From NCBI GenBank assembly GCA_902594815.1, contig CACJNL010000002.1, forward strand, positions 16,001 to 80,000: a stretch of 64,000 bases of DNA, in the 5' to 3' direction. Shown here one piece after another: positions 17,910-26,511 of this stretch. The position numbers were made by a program, and so were the translations under genes. Numbering within the stretch: the first letter of the stretch is position 1; each line of letters starts with the position of its first letter. A model generated the notes under the pieces. The model saw only the letters and a list, made by a program, of their open reading frames with translations, did not search any database and was not told the DNA's origin. The stretch is from an uncultured Alphaproteobacteria bacterium (lineage in GTDB: Bacteria > Pseudomonadota > Alphaproteobacteria > HIMB59 > GCA-002718135).

Positions 17910-18358
17910 TGACTAAAATTGATAAAACTGACATTGATAATATTAAAGTAATTCTTAATGAAGCAAAAATAGACAATGTGTCAAAGTTCAGGATTAAAAA
18001 AGGTGATTACGAAATTGAAATTTCATCTGAACAATTAGTCAAATCAATAAATACTAAAGAAATTAAGTCACAACCAGTCAATAAAAATTCAGAAGAAACA
18101 GTTGCAGTTGAAACTATTAATGAAGAAAATATAGTGAAATCTCCAATGGTAGGAGTTGCTTATTTGTCTGCTGATCCAAACTCTCCACCATATGTTAAAG
18201 TAGGACAGCATGTTAAGGCAGGTGATATACTTTTATTAATAGAAGCAATGAAAACATTTAATGAAATTAAAGCACCTAAATCTGGAGTTATAAAAAAAAT
18301 AGTAGCTTTAAACAGTCAGCCCGTAGAATTCGGAGATCACTTAATTATTTTTGAGTAA
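17909..18358 (+). CDS. accB: acetyl-CoA carboxylase biotin carboxyl carrier protein
   Basis: Carries biotin between the carboxylase and carboxyltransferase halves of acetyl-CoA carboxylase, the first step of fatty acid synthesis. It has 149 residues: an N-terminal helical part, a variable linker (about 45-75), and a biotinyl domain (about 76-149). The biotin lysine is K115 in EAMKTFNEI. The SPMVGVAYLSADPNSPPYVKVGQ thumb region is typical of AccB. Its stop overlaps the accC start as TAATG. Confidence 0.96.
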   Translation: MTKIDKTDIDNIKVILNEAKIDNVSKFRIKKGDYEIEISSEQLVKSINTKEIKSQPVNKNSEETVAVETINEENIVKSPMVGVAYLSADPNSPPYVKVGQHVKAGDILLLIEAMKTFNEIKAPKSGVIKKIVALNSQPVEFGDHLIIFE

Positions 18359-19686
18359 TGATCAAAAAAATTTTAATCGCCAACCGAGGCGAAATTGCAT
18401 TAAGAGTATTAAGAGCTTGTAGAGAACTTGGGATAAAAACAGTAGCTATTCATTCTGAAGCTGATGAAAGTGCAATGCATGTTAGAATGGCAGATGAAAG
18501 TATATGTGTTGGCCCAGCATCAGCCCAATCTAGTTATCTAAATATTCCAGCCATAATTACAGCCGCAACTTTAACAAACGCTGATGGAATTCATCCAGGA
18601 TATGGATTTTTAAGTGAAAATCAAAGATTTGCTGAAATTATTGAAGAGCATAATATTAAATTTATTGGCCCCCACTCTAGTCATATTAAAATAATGGGGA
18701 ATAAAATTGATGCTAAAAAAGTAATGGATGAAAACAAAGTTCCAACAGTGCCTGGACTTAATGATGTTACTGACAACAAAAAGATTGAACAATTTATAGA
18801 TAATATTGGTCTTCCGGTAATTGTAAAAGCAGCAAGCGGTGGAGGTGGCAAAGGTATGAGGGTAGTGTTTAAATCTGATGAAATTGAAAACGCAATTAAC
18901 TCTGCAAAAGCTGAAGCTAAAAAATCATTTAATGATGATAAAGTTTATTTAGAAAAATTTTTGACAACACCAAAACACATTGAAATTCAAATTCTTGCAG
19001 ATGCGCATGGCAATGTAGTTACTTTAGGTGAGCGCGATTGCTCAATTCAAAGAAAACATCAAAAGCTAATTGAAGAAAGCCCAAGTGAGCTCTTAACTGA
19101 TAAAAAAAGAAAGGAAATTAGCGATCTATGTAAAAAAGCAGTTTCTGCTATTGGTTATGAAGGAGTTGGAACACTAGAATTTTTATATGAAAATGAAAAT
19201 TTTTATTTCATGGAGATGAATACGAGATTACAAGTAGAGCATCCAGTAACAGAAATGGTAACTGGGATTGATTTAGTAAAGCAACAAATATTAGCTGCAT
19301 CGGGAGAAAAACTTACAATGACCCAAGAGGATATTAGCATGAAAGGACATTCTATTGAATGTAGAATAAACGCTGAGCACCCAGAAAGCTTTATACCATC
19401 TCCTGGTAAGATCACTCAATATCATCAACCAGGTGGGTTAGGTGTAAGAGTAGATTCAGCCGTCTATCAAGGATACTCTGTGCCTCCTCATTATGATAGT
19501 ATGATTGGAAAACTTATTACATATGCAGATAATCGTAAAGAATGCATTGCAAGAATGAATAGAGCTTTAGAAGAATATGTAATTATGGGTATTAATACAA
19601 ATATTCAACTTCACCAAAAGATTATAATGAGTGATGAGTTTCAATCTGGAAATTATGACATTAACTTTATGTCAACTTTCAATTGA
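18358..19686 (+). CDS. accC: acetyl-CoA carboxylase biotin carboxylase subunit
   Basis: ATP-grasp enzyme that carboxylates biotin on AccB, 442 residues. It starts with the family signature MIKKILIANRGEIALRVLRA. It has HPGYGFLSEN, the glycine-rich ATP loop KAASGGGGKGMR, EKFLTTPKHIEIQILAD, ERDCSIQRKHQKLIEE and the metal/catalytic block EMNTRLQVEHPVTEM. The order aroQ-accB-accC-aat is co-directional with overlapping stops and starts, so this is almost certainly one operon. Confidence 0.97.
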   Translation: MIKKILIANRGEIALRVLRACRELGIKTVAIHSEADESAMHVRMADESICVGPASAQSSYLNIPAIITAATLTNADGIHPGYGFLSENQRFAEIIEEHNIKFIGPHSSHIKIMGNKIDAKKVMDENKVPTVPGLNDVTDNKKIEQFIDNIGLPVIVKAASGGGGKGMRVVFKSDEIENAINSAKAEAKKSFNDDKVYLEKFLTTPKHIEIQILADAHGNVVTLGERDCSIQRKHQKLIEESPSELLTDKKRKEISDLCKKAVSAIGYEGVGTLEFLYENENFYFMEMNTRLQVEHPVTEMVTGIDLVKQQILAASGEKLTMTQEDISMKGHSIECRINAEHPESFIPSPGKITQYHQPGGLGVRVDSAVYQGYSVPPHYDSMIGKLITYADNRKECIARMNRALEEYVIMGINTNIQLHQKIIMSDEFQSGNYDINFMSTFN

Positions 19687-20336
19687 ATAAGATTATTCCT
19701 ACTAAAGATTTAATTAATTTTTATAAAAAAGGCTTCTTCCCAATGGCAGAAAGATCAACTGAAGAAACTGTTAATCTTTATCAACCAAAAAAGCGCTTTT
19801 TAATTCCTATTAATAATTTTCATGTTCCAAGAAAATTATATAAATTGTTCAAACAAAACAAATATACTTTTAGATTAAATAATAATTTTGAAGAAGTAAT
19901 ATCTCAATGCCAATCATCAAATAGAAAGGATGATGGGACTTGGATCAATGATATTATTTTAAATTCATACGTAAATTTATATCATAATAAAATATGTCAT
20001 AGCATCGAATGCTATGATGAAAACAAATTAATAGGAGGGCTATATGGAGTTCATATAGGTGGATGTTTTTTTGGAGAAAGCATGTTTAGTAAAGTTTCTA
20101 ATACAAGTAAATTTTGCTTACTTTATTTGATAGCTATTCTTAAAAAAAATTTATTTTCAATTCTCGACTCTCAGTTTTATAATAAACATCTTGTCCAATT
20201 TGGAGCTTTTGAAATGAATAACAAAGATTATTTAAATAGACTCAAAATAGGACTTGAGCAAAAAAGAAATTTTATTTTTATTAATGATTTTCAAGAAGTA
20301 TTATCATTAACACAACCTAGCAACCACAAATCATAA
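19683..20336 (+). CDS. aat: leucyl/phenylalanyl-tRNA--protein transferase
   Basis: Adds Leu or Phe to proteins with N-terminal Arg or Lys, marking them for ClpS/ClpAP degradation (N-degron pathway). It has 217 residues, the family length. Motifs: FYKKGFFPMAE near the start, KDDGTWIN, HSIECYDENKLIGGLYGVHIGGCFFGESMFS, and LDSQFYNKHLVQFGAFEM. The start is TTG at 19683, overlapping the accC TGA stop. The last 46 bases overlap, on the opposite strand, the end of the DUF2155 gene. Confidence 0.94.
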   Translation: MNKIIPTKDLINFYKKGFFPMAERSTEETVNLYQPKKRFLIPINNFHVPRKLYKLFKQNKYTFRLNNNFEEVISQCQSSNRKDDGTWINDIILNSYVNLYHNKICHSIECYDENKLIGGLYGVHIGGCFFGESMFSKVSNTSKFCLLYLIAILKKNLFSILDSQFYNKHLVQFGAFEMNNKDYLNRLKIGLEQKRNFIFINDFQEVLSLTQPSNHKS

Positions 20337-20668
20337 ATTGGATGTTCAAGAGGAGTTACCTCTGGCGACGAAGATATCATCCATCCTCTGTAAAAGTTTT
20401 TATTCCCCCCCTGAAAAGTATCAATAATATCAACTAAAACATAGTCTTCAGAAATTTCTGTAGGTGGTTCTGTAAAACATGCATAAACTTCAACACTTAA
20501 TGTTTCTATTTCATCTGAATTGTTAACAGATATTGTTTTATCTATTAGTTTGTTGGAGATTTTATCTAATAATCTAAATTTTGCATATTTCATTTGCAAA
20601 GGCTCAGATAATAATTGGTTAGAAAAAAATAGTATTAAAAAAAATATTTTAAGGAGACCAAGATTCAT
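20291..20668 (-). CDS. exported DUF2155 protein
   Basis: A 125-residue protein with an N-terminal signal peptide (MNLGLLKIFFLILFFSNQLLS) and a DUF2155 domain: LRLLDKISNK-like start, the acidic centre with CFTEPPTE, FQGGNKNFYRGWMISSSPEVTPLEHPIYDLWLLGC. DUF2155 proteins are found in Alphaproteobacteria, often next to the NDUFA12 gene as here. Their function is not established. The frame is open upstream to 20734, inside NDUFA12, but the signal peptide marks 20668 as the start, overlapping NDUFA12 by 20 bases. Its 3' end overlaps aat antisense by 46 bases. Confidence 0.85.
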   Translation of the reverse strand: MNLGLLKIFFLILFFSNQLLSEPLQMKYAKFRLLDKISNKLIDKTISVNNSDEIETLSVEVYACFTEPPTEISEDYVLVDIIDTFQGGNKNFYRGWMISSSPEVTPLEHPIYDLWLLGCVNDNTS

Positions 20669-21002
20669 AATCAGCCTTGATCTGATCTGGATTATAGTTT
20701 TTAGATAATGGATTAGACGGTGGATAGTGGGCATTAATAGTTCCAGTCATGTTTTCTTTATGCTTTTTTTGCCAATGATATTTATGTTTATAGTTGACAG
20801 GTGGCTTATCTATAGATTTATGAAGCCATGCATGCCAATGCGGGGGTATTTTTGATGCTTCTATTTCACCATTAAATATCACCCATCTTTTGGCATTTAA
20901 ATCTGCATGATTATTACTATTAGCATAATATTTATTTCCAATTTCATCAGACCCAACTAATTTCCCATAAAACCAGGTATATAATGTTGTTCCAAAACTC
21001 AT
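20649..21002 (-). CDS. NDUFA12 (B17.2-like) NADH dehydrogenase accessory subunit
   Basis: Homolog of the mitochondrial complex I accessory subunit NDUFA12/B17.2, which in bacteria occurs chiefly in Alphaproteobacteria. It has 117 residues from the ATG at 21002, where the typical MSFGTTLYTWFYGKLVG begins. Upstream in-frame codons would extend it into pyrC. Family blocks: VGSDEIGNKYY, RWVIFNGEIEASKIPPHWHAWLH and the C-terminal Y.P..P. No nuo genes are in the window, so it is separate from the core complex I operon. Confidence 0.92.
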   Translation of the reverse strand: MSFGTTLYTWFYGKLVGSDEIGNKYYANSNNHADLNAKRWVIFNGEIEASKIPPHWHAWLHKSIDKPPVNYKHKYHWQKKHKENMTGTINAHYPPSNPLSKNYNPDQIKADYESWSP

Positions 21003-21009
21003 GCTGCTT

Positions 21010-22056
21010 CTATACGTGTAAATGCGATGCTTTCCAATTAATATTTTTGTTGGCATAGAAATTTTTAATTTTGATATTACCCTCCTCTATATATTCTGGA
21101 ATAATTCTGTCTTCTTTATTTAAGGTGAGATAATTCTTGTTAACATCCATATCATAAAATTTAGGGCCATTTATTGATGAAAATACTTCTAAGTTTTCTA
21201 ATGCATTTTCTTCTTCGAAAATTAAAGCATATAATTCAATAGAATTAGAAGACGAGAAAATACCAGCTTTTAGAGAGTCATTTTGTTTTTTATAATCAAC
21301 ATGATGAGGGGCGGAGTCAGTACCCAAAAAAAATTTTGAATTATTAAAACACGCTGCTTTTCTAAGTGACAGGAGATCATTTTCATTTTTGACAACAGGC
21401 ATACAATAATGATGCGGATTTACTACATCATCTTTAAAAACATCCTTTTTAGTAAGCAGCATATGATGAGGGGTTATGGTGCCTGCTATATTATTATTTG
21501 TCTTAACAAAATCTACACCATAATCACTGGACACATGTTCTAAAACTATTTTTAAATCTTTAAATGATTTTCTTATTTGCTGTAATTCTTCATCAATAAA
21601 ATATTTTTCCCTGTCAAAAATATCTATATCACTTCTATTTAATTCACCATGTATTAATAAAGTTTTATTATACTTTTCTAAAATTTCAAAAATATTATAT
21701 ATTTCTTTTATATTATTAACGCCAAACTGTGAGTTAGTGGTTGCATTGTTAGGATATAATTTACCACCAATAAAAATATTATTTTGTAGAGCGTATTCAA
21801 AATCAGCAATATTCAAAGTATCTGTCAAATAACAAGGGATAAGAGCTTCAAAATTATCATTATCCGAATTGTCTTCTATTAACTTTTTATAATTTACAGC
21901 TTCAATAGAAGTCGTGATTGGTGTCGAGGTATTCGGCATTGCAATACATCTTTTGTTCACTCTTGATGAATATTTAGTAATAACGCTTAGCATTTCACCT
22001 TCTCTAAAGTGAACATGCCAATCATCTGGTTGAATTATTTTGATAGAATCTATCAT
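21010..22056 (-). CDS. pyrC: dihydroorotase, PyrC (type II)
   Basis: Zinc amidohydrolase cyclising carbamoyl-aspartate to dihydroorotate in pyrimidine synthesis. It has 348 residues, the size of the E. coli-type enzyme. The metal-binding DDWHVHFREG is near residue 11. MPNTSTPI, GGKLYPNNATTNS (carboxylated lysine), LLIHGE, LEHVSS, TPHHML and LGTDSAPH follow in the right order. The start overlaps the glycosyltransferase stop as ATGA. It lies seven bases before NDUFA12. Confidence 0.95.
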   Translation of the reverse strand: MIDSIKIIQPDDWHVHFREGEMLSVITKYSSRVNKRCIAMPNTSTPITTSIEAVNYKKLIEDNSDNDNFEALIPCYLTDTLNIADFEYALQNNIFIGGKLYPNNATTNSQFGVNNIKEIYNIFEILEKYNKTLLIHGELNRSDIDIFDREKYFIDEELQQIRKSFKDLKIVLEHVSSDYGVDFVKTNNNIAGTITPHHMLLTKKDVFKDDVVNPHHYCMPVVKNENDLLSLRKAACFNNSKFFLGTDSAPHHVDYKKQNDSLKAGIFSSSNSIELYALIFEEENALENLEVFSSINGPKFYDMDVNKNYLTLNKEDRIIPEYIEEGNIKIKNFYANKNINWKASHLHV

Positions 22057-22970
22057 TTTAACAATTTTTCTATGACATCAATCACTGTATTTGTTTTAAT
22101 TGAATTCATGTAAGATTTATTTGCATCAATATGTATACTTTGAAAATAATCAAGATTTTCTTTAGTCCTAATAACAATATTGTTTTCACCATAGGGACCG
22201 TAAATCTTATCATCTGTTGGACCAAATAAAGATATTACTCTCAATTGATTTGAAACTGCTAAATGCATTAATCCCGAGTCATTACCTAAAAACAAATCAC
22301 TTTTTTTCATAAAAGCTGATGTTAAAGTTAAATTACAACCAAATAAATCAATTATTAATTTTTCATCAATACCATTTACTAAATTTCTATAATAGTTTTC
22401 TTTTTCTTTTGCGGAACCTACTAATATGAATTTAATATTATTATATTTTTTTAATAAAGATTTCATGACTATATTATAATTTTTGTCTGACCATAATTTT
22501 GGTATCCAATTACCTCCAGGAAAAACAACGATGTGTTGAAATTTTTTTTCAAGCATTTGATTTACTTCATTTTCCTCATCTAAACTAGTCGGAACAAATA
22601 ATTTTGAGCACAGGAAACCAAAACTTGAATTTAATTGATCGATATGATGCAATCCCTTTTGTTTTTTAAAAATGTATTTTTTTTTGTTCTTTAATAAATA
22701 TGAAAGAGCGGATGATCTAAAATCTACAACAATATCCCATTTTATTTTATAGGTTTTTTTTAAGATATCTATCCAGTGGAAATTAAATTTTCTTTTTTTA
22801 AAAATTATAACTTCATCAATATTTTTATAATTTCTAAATATAGGGGCGGCAGTTGGGCCAATGACTAGAGATATTTTCGCATCTTTATACTGATCAATAA
22901 AGTGCTTAATAACTCCAGTTGAAAGGATTGTATCACCTATTAAGTTTGAGCAAATAATTAAAATTTTCAC
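22053..22970 (-). CDS. glycosyltransferase family 9, heptosyltransferase-like
   Basis: GT9 enzyme of 305 residues, probably transferring a heptose or related sugar to a lipopolysaccharide core at the inner face of the membrane. The N-terminal MKILIICSNLIGDTILSTGVIKHF, the HHIDQ region, VVFPGGNWIPKLWS (acceptor/ADP-sugar side) and the C-terminal LFLGNDSGLMHLAVSNQLRVISLFGPTDDKIYGPYG are family signatures. The start is GTG at 22970. Whether it acts as WaaC or WaaF or on another acceptor is not decidable. It heads the run GT9-pyrC-NDUFA12-DUF2155. Confidence 0.85.
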   Translation of the reverse strand: MKILIICSNLIGDTILSTGVIKHFIDQYKDAKISLVIGPTAAPIFRNYKNIDEVIIFKKRKFNFHWIDILKKTYKIKWDIVVDFRSSALSYLLKNKKKYIFKKQKGLHHIDQLNSSFGFLCSKLFVPTSLDEENEVNQMLEKKFQHIVVFPGGNWIPKLWSDKNYNIVMKSLLKKYNNIKFILVGSAKEKENYYRNLVNGIDEKLIIDLFGCNLTLTSAFMKKSDLFLGNDSGLMHLAVSNQLRVISLFGPTDDKIYGPYGENNIVIRTKENLDYFQSIHIDANKSYMNSIKTNTVIDVIEKLLK

Positions 22971-23015
22971 AGGAATTGCATTACATTTTTATATTTAGCG
23001 TATATATCTTATATA

Positions 23016-23849
23016 ATGAGTGTTCCATACTTTTATAAAAACAGTGATTCCAAATTTATATCAATAGAAGGTGCAGATAGTTCTGAATTTCTCCAAAATT
23101 TGATTACTAATGACATTAATAATTGCACAATAGATAAAGTTATTTACTCTTGTTTGCTCACCCCGCAGGGAAAGTTTTTATCTGATTTTTTTATATTTAA
23201 AACAAAAAATAAATTTATTCTTGAAACTCATGAGTTATTTTATGAAAATTTATTAAAGAAATTAAAAATATACAAACTTAGATCTAATGTGCTTATAAGT
23301 AAAATTGAGAATATTCACTCATTTATAATTTTCGGCGATATAGCAAAAGATAAAAATGCAATAATTTTTTGCGAAGATCCAAGAAGGCATAATATTGGTC
23401 ACAAATTAATCCATGAATCTTCAAATCCAAAAATTTTAGAGAGTTATCATCAGATAAATGAAGATGAATACCATGAAATATTGATTAAAAATTTAGTTCC
23501 CTTTTCTCACTATGATCTTGAAGAAAACAAATCTTTGCTTTTAGAAAATAATTTTCAAAATCTAAATTCAATTTCTTGGGATAAAGGTTGCTATGTAGGC
23601 CAAGAAATAACAGCTAGAATGAAATATAGAGCCTTACTTAAAAAGAAGATCTACACTTTGAATATTGTGTCTGGATTTCCTCAAAAGGATCAACAGATAA
23701 AAGAAAAAGGTATAAATGTTGGCAAAATAATAAGTGTAAAAAACAAATCTTTACTAGCAATGATGAAAATTGAGTTTGCAGAAAGTAAACTCAAATCAAA
23801 TAAACATGTAGAGTCTGATGATGGAATGTTACTTGATTTTGCTATTTAA
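23016..23849 (+). CDS. ygfZ: YgfZ/GcvT-like folate-binding Fe-S protein
   Basis: Folate-dependent protein that helps maintain or repair certain Fe-S enzymes such as MiaB; it is the bacterial relative of Iba57. It has 277 residues with a GcvT-like fold. The diagnostic motif with the essential cysteine is KGCYVGQEITAR, near residue 195. The N-terminal block has LITNDINN and SCLLTPQGKFLSDF. It pairs functionally with suf in this window. It is divergent from the GT9 gene, and its 3' end overlaps the MFS gene by 8 bases convergently. Confidence 0.9.
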   Translation: MSVPYFYKNSDSKFISIEGADSSEFLQNLITNDINNCTIDKVIYSCLLTPQGKFLSDFFIFKTKNKFILETHELFYENLLKKLKIYKLRSNVLISKIENIHSFIIFGDIAKDKNAIIFCEDPRRHNIGHKLIHESSNPKILESYHQINEDEYHEILIKNLVPFSHYDLEENKSLLLENNFQNLNSISWDKGCYVGQEITARMKYRALLKKKIYTLNIVSGFPQKDQQIKEKGINVGKIISVKNKSLLAMMKIEFAESKLKSNKHVESDDGMLLDFAI

Positions 23850-24981
23850 AATTTTTTTTTGAAGCAAATAATATTGGTAAAACAAATAAAAAGATTATTA
23901 ATATTGGGAAAAATATTGAATTAACCCCATAATTATTAGCAACAACTCCCAGTGTTGCGGGAGCACCCATAAATGTTCCGTAAACTGCTATTGAAACAAT
24001 TGCTATAGCGGCACCGCTATCAATACCTTCAACTTTACCCGCTAGACTATAAGCTATTGGGACAATCGCAGAACTACCAATACCAAGTAAAGCAAAACCA
24101 AATATTGCAACTATAATATTATCGTATGAATAAAGTAAATAGAGACTTAAAATTGAAAGCAAAAAAAGAATAGTTAATAAGTTGTATACTCCAATTTTAT
24201 CTCGAAACCAATCACCACTAAGTCTACCAATAACCATAAAAATATTGAAACTCACCGTAGCAAGACCAATTAAAAAACCATCAACTTTAATAAAATCTCT
24301 CATATAAAGTGCGCCCCAAGAATCTACGCTACCCTCTGTAAGAGCATTGACCATTGCTATTAGAGCTAAAACAAAAATTATGAGTGGCCATATAAAAAAA
24401 ATATTTGTCTTATTATTTTTATTTTCTACCTGATCAATATCTAATCTTAAAACAATAAAAATATTTAAGGGCAATAATATTATTACATAAATAATTACAT
24501 TGTTTAAAAGGCTTATATTCCATTCTAAAAATAAACTTGTAACAATAGATCCAAGTAAAACTCCTAAACTCCAAAAAGCATGAAAGCCAGACATCATTGA
24601 TTTTTTTTCTCTTTTTTCAAGATTGGACGCATATAAATTGCAACTAATTTCAAAACTGCCATAAGTGAGACCAAAAATAAAAGATAAAACCATAAAAATA
24701 TTTGCAGAAGGAACAAAGGGGGCTGGTAACCAAAGTAAAGTTTGCAAAATACTTGTATACAAAAGCACTGTTTTGCAGGAAGTAAGTTTTATTATCTTGT
24801 TTGAAAAAACCATTGCAATTATTGAACCGATTGCAAATGTTGCCATGATAAGACCAATACCAAAATAGTCTGTGGTAATTTGATCTTTGATGGTAGGTAT
24901 TCTAATTGTCCATAAACCTACATAAAAAGCCATGATAAAAAACAACAATCGTGTTGCAATAATATCATTTATAAATTTCAT
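23842..24981 (-). CDS. MFS transporter
   Basis: Major facilitator carrier of 379 residues with about 12 hydrophobic segments in two halves, joined by a short basic loop near residue 190 (DQVENKNNKTN). The N-terminal part has FYVGLWTIRIPTIKDQ, like the YbjJ/fucose-permease-related group of MFS proteins. It also has an ANFMSGFHAFWSLG-like MMSGFHAFWSLGVLLGS segment. The substrate cannot be inferred. No sugar or regulator gene accompanies it. Confidence 0.85.
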   Translation of the reverse strand: MKFINDIIATRLLFFIMAFYVGLWTIRIPTIKDQITTDYFGIGLIMATFAIGSIIAMVFSNKIIKLTSCKTVLLYTSILQTLLWLPAPFVPSANIFMVLSFIFGLTYGSFEISCNLYASNLEKREKKSMMSGFHAFWSLGVLLGSIVTSLFLEWNISLLNNVIIYVIILLPLNIFIVLRLDIDQVENKNNKTNIFFIWPLIIFVLALIAMVNALTEGSVDSWGALYMRDFIKVDGFLIGLATVSFNIFMVIGRLSGDWFRDKIGVYNLLTILFLLSILSLYLLYSYDNIIVAIFGFALLGIGSSAIVPIAYSLAGKVEGIDSGAAIAIVSIAVYGTFMGAPATLGVVANNYGVNSIFFPILIIFLFVLPILFASKKNFK

Positions 24982-24996
24982 ATAATTTGAATTAAT

Positions 24997-26355
24997 TTAA
25001 TGAAAATATTTTTGATAAAATTGATTCAAATCTTTTATCAAAACTCTCTCTTGGTTCATGGAGTCACGATCTCGAATTGTCACAGAGTCATCTTCTAGAG
25101 TCTCAAAATCTACAGTAACACATATTGGTGTTCCAATTTCATCATGCCGTCTATAATTTTTACCAATATTTCCAGAATTCTCCAGCATCACCCTTCCCAA
25201 CCCAAGGTTTTGTAATTGAGTCTTAATTTTTTTAGCTTTTTCAACTATTTGATCATTATTTTTTTTAAGAGGAATGACCGCAGCTTTAATAGGAGATAGA
25301 TGAGGTTTTAATTTTAGCACAATTCTAGAATTACCATTCGCAATTTCTTCATTAGTAAAGGCTTCATTTAGTATTGCCAGTACCCCCCTATCAACTCCAG
25401 CCGACGGCTCAATAACGTATGGAATGAATGAAGTCTTTTCTTCTAAATTTTGTACTCCTAGTTTTGTAGTTGAATGCTCATTTTTTTTAACATTAGCAGC
25501 AATATCAAAATCCTTTTGATTTTTTGTGTGAGACCCCAAATCAAAATCAGTTCTATTAGCTATTCCTTCAAGTTCTTCTTTTCCATGAGGAAAATCATAC
25601 ATAATATCTACCGTAGCTTTTGAGTAATGAGAGAGTTCACTTTTATCTACATCAACAGTATGTAAGTTTTTTTTATTAACCCCTTGTGACTCCCACCATT
25701 TAATTCTTTTCTCTACCCAGTATTTATGCCATTCTTCATCTGACCCTGGTTTAACAAAAAACTCTAACTCCATTTGCTCAAATTCTCTTACTCTGAAAAT
25801 AAAGTTTCTTGGAGTAATTTCGTTTCTAAAAGCTTTCCCGATTTGCGCAATACCGAAAGGCACAACTCTACTTGTAGAATCAATAATATTTTTGAAATTA
25901 GTAAATATTTGCTGGCATGTCTCTGGTCTTAAGTAAGCAAATGATGATCCGTCATCAACAGGGCCAATTGCAGTTTTAAACATTAAATTAAATGGTCTTG
26001 GCTCTGTTAAATTGTCAGATTTGCATTCGGGGCATTTTTTATCACTAAGCTGGTCTGCTCTCCATCTTGATTTACAATTTTTACAATCAACTAAAGGATC
26101 AGTAAAAGTATCTTCATGTCCTGATTGTTGCAAGACTACTGGCGCACTCAAAATAGACGCATCTAAACCTTCAATATCATCTCTTTCATAAATCATAGAC
26201 TTCCACCAAGCCTGCTTTAAATTGTTTTTCAACTCAACACCCATAGGCCCATAATCATAGAGCCCTTTGATTCCTCCATAAATATCATTAGATTGAAAAA
26301 TAAAGCCCCTTCTTTTACAAAGAGAAACTAATTCTTCCATTGAACTTGCTGTCAT
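24997..26355 (-). CDS. glyQS: glycyl-tRNA synthetase, single-chain alpha2 type
   Basis: Class II synthetase of 452 residues of the eukaryote/archaeal-like dimer type, not the GlyQ/GlyS alpha2-beta2 enzyme. Evidence: [31 protein letters not shown] at the N-terminus, a zinc-like CKNC...CPEC pair (about 92-118), motif 2 [24 protein letters not shown], motif 3 [14 protein letters not shown], and an anticodon domain (about 355-450). Most Alphaproteobacteria use the alpha2-beta2 form, so this is a lineage marker or an old replacement. It is followed on its 3' side by the MFS gene and preceded by a 51-codon ORF. Confidence 0.95.
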   Translation of the reverse strand: MTASSMEELVSLCKRRGFIFQSNDIYGGIKGLYDYGPMGVELKNNLKQAWWKSMIYERDDIEGLDASILSAPVVLQQSGHEDTFTDPLVDCKNCKSRWRADQLSDKKCPECKSDNLTEPRPFNLMFKTAIGPVDDGSSFAYLRPETCQQIFTNFKNIIDSTSRVVPFGIAQIGKAFRNEITPRNFIFRVREFEQMELEFFVKPGSDEEWHKYWVEKRIKWWESQGVNKKNLHTVDVDKSELSHYSKATVDIMYDFPHGKEELEGIANRTDFDLGSHTKNQKDFDIAANVKKNEHSTTKLGVQNLEEKTSFIPYVIEPSAGVDRGVLAILNEAFTNEEIANGNSRIVLKLKPHLSPIKAAVIPLKKNNDQIVEKAKKIKTQLQNLGLGRVMLENSGNIGKNYRRHDEIGTPICVTVDFETLEDDSVTIRDRDSMNQERVLIKDLNQFYQKYFH

Positions 26356-26511
26356 TTATTCCTTAGGTTTATATTCTTGTGTTTTTGGATCTTTTTCTAA
26401 ATCAATTGTTGTTTTATTATTGTTAATATTTGTTTTACTATTTCTAGATGAAAGAATTTTAAAAAATAAAAGAACAAAAAGTATGACTAGAGATAATACA
26501 ACAAATTTCAT
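26356..26511 (-). CDS. 51-residue single-pass membrane protein, unknown
   Basis: A small ORF filling the gap between the S49 peptidase and glycyl-tRNA synthetase genes exactly. Its ATG (26509-26511) overlaps the peptidase stop as TAATG, and its stop directly abuts the synthetase start. It encodes a hydrophobic helix (MKFVVLSLVILFVLLFFKIL) followed by a polar, asparagine/lysine/glutamate-rich tail of about 30 residues. The perfect tiling and membrane-plus-tail design support a real gene. No family recognised. It could assist the membrane-associated peptidase upstream. Confidence 0.65.
   Translation of the reverse strand: MKFVVLSLVILFVLLFFKILSSRNSKTNINNNKTTIDLEKDPKTQEYKPKE

Noticed and set aside
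20669-20734. 22-codon N-terminal extension of the DUF2155 protein
   Set aside because: The signal peptide begins at 20668, and the extension translates NDUFA12 coding sequence out of frame.
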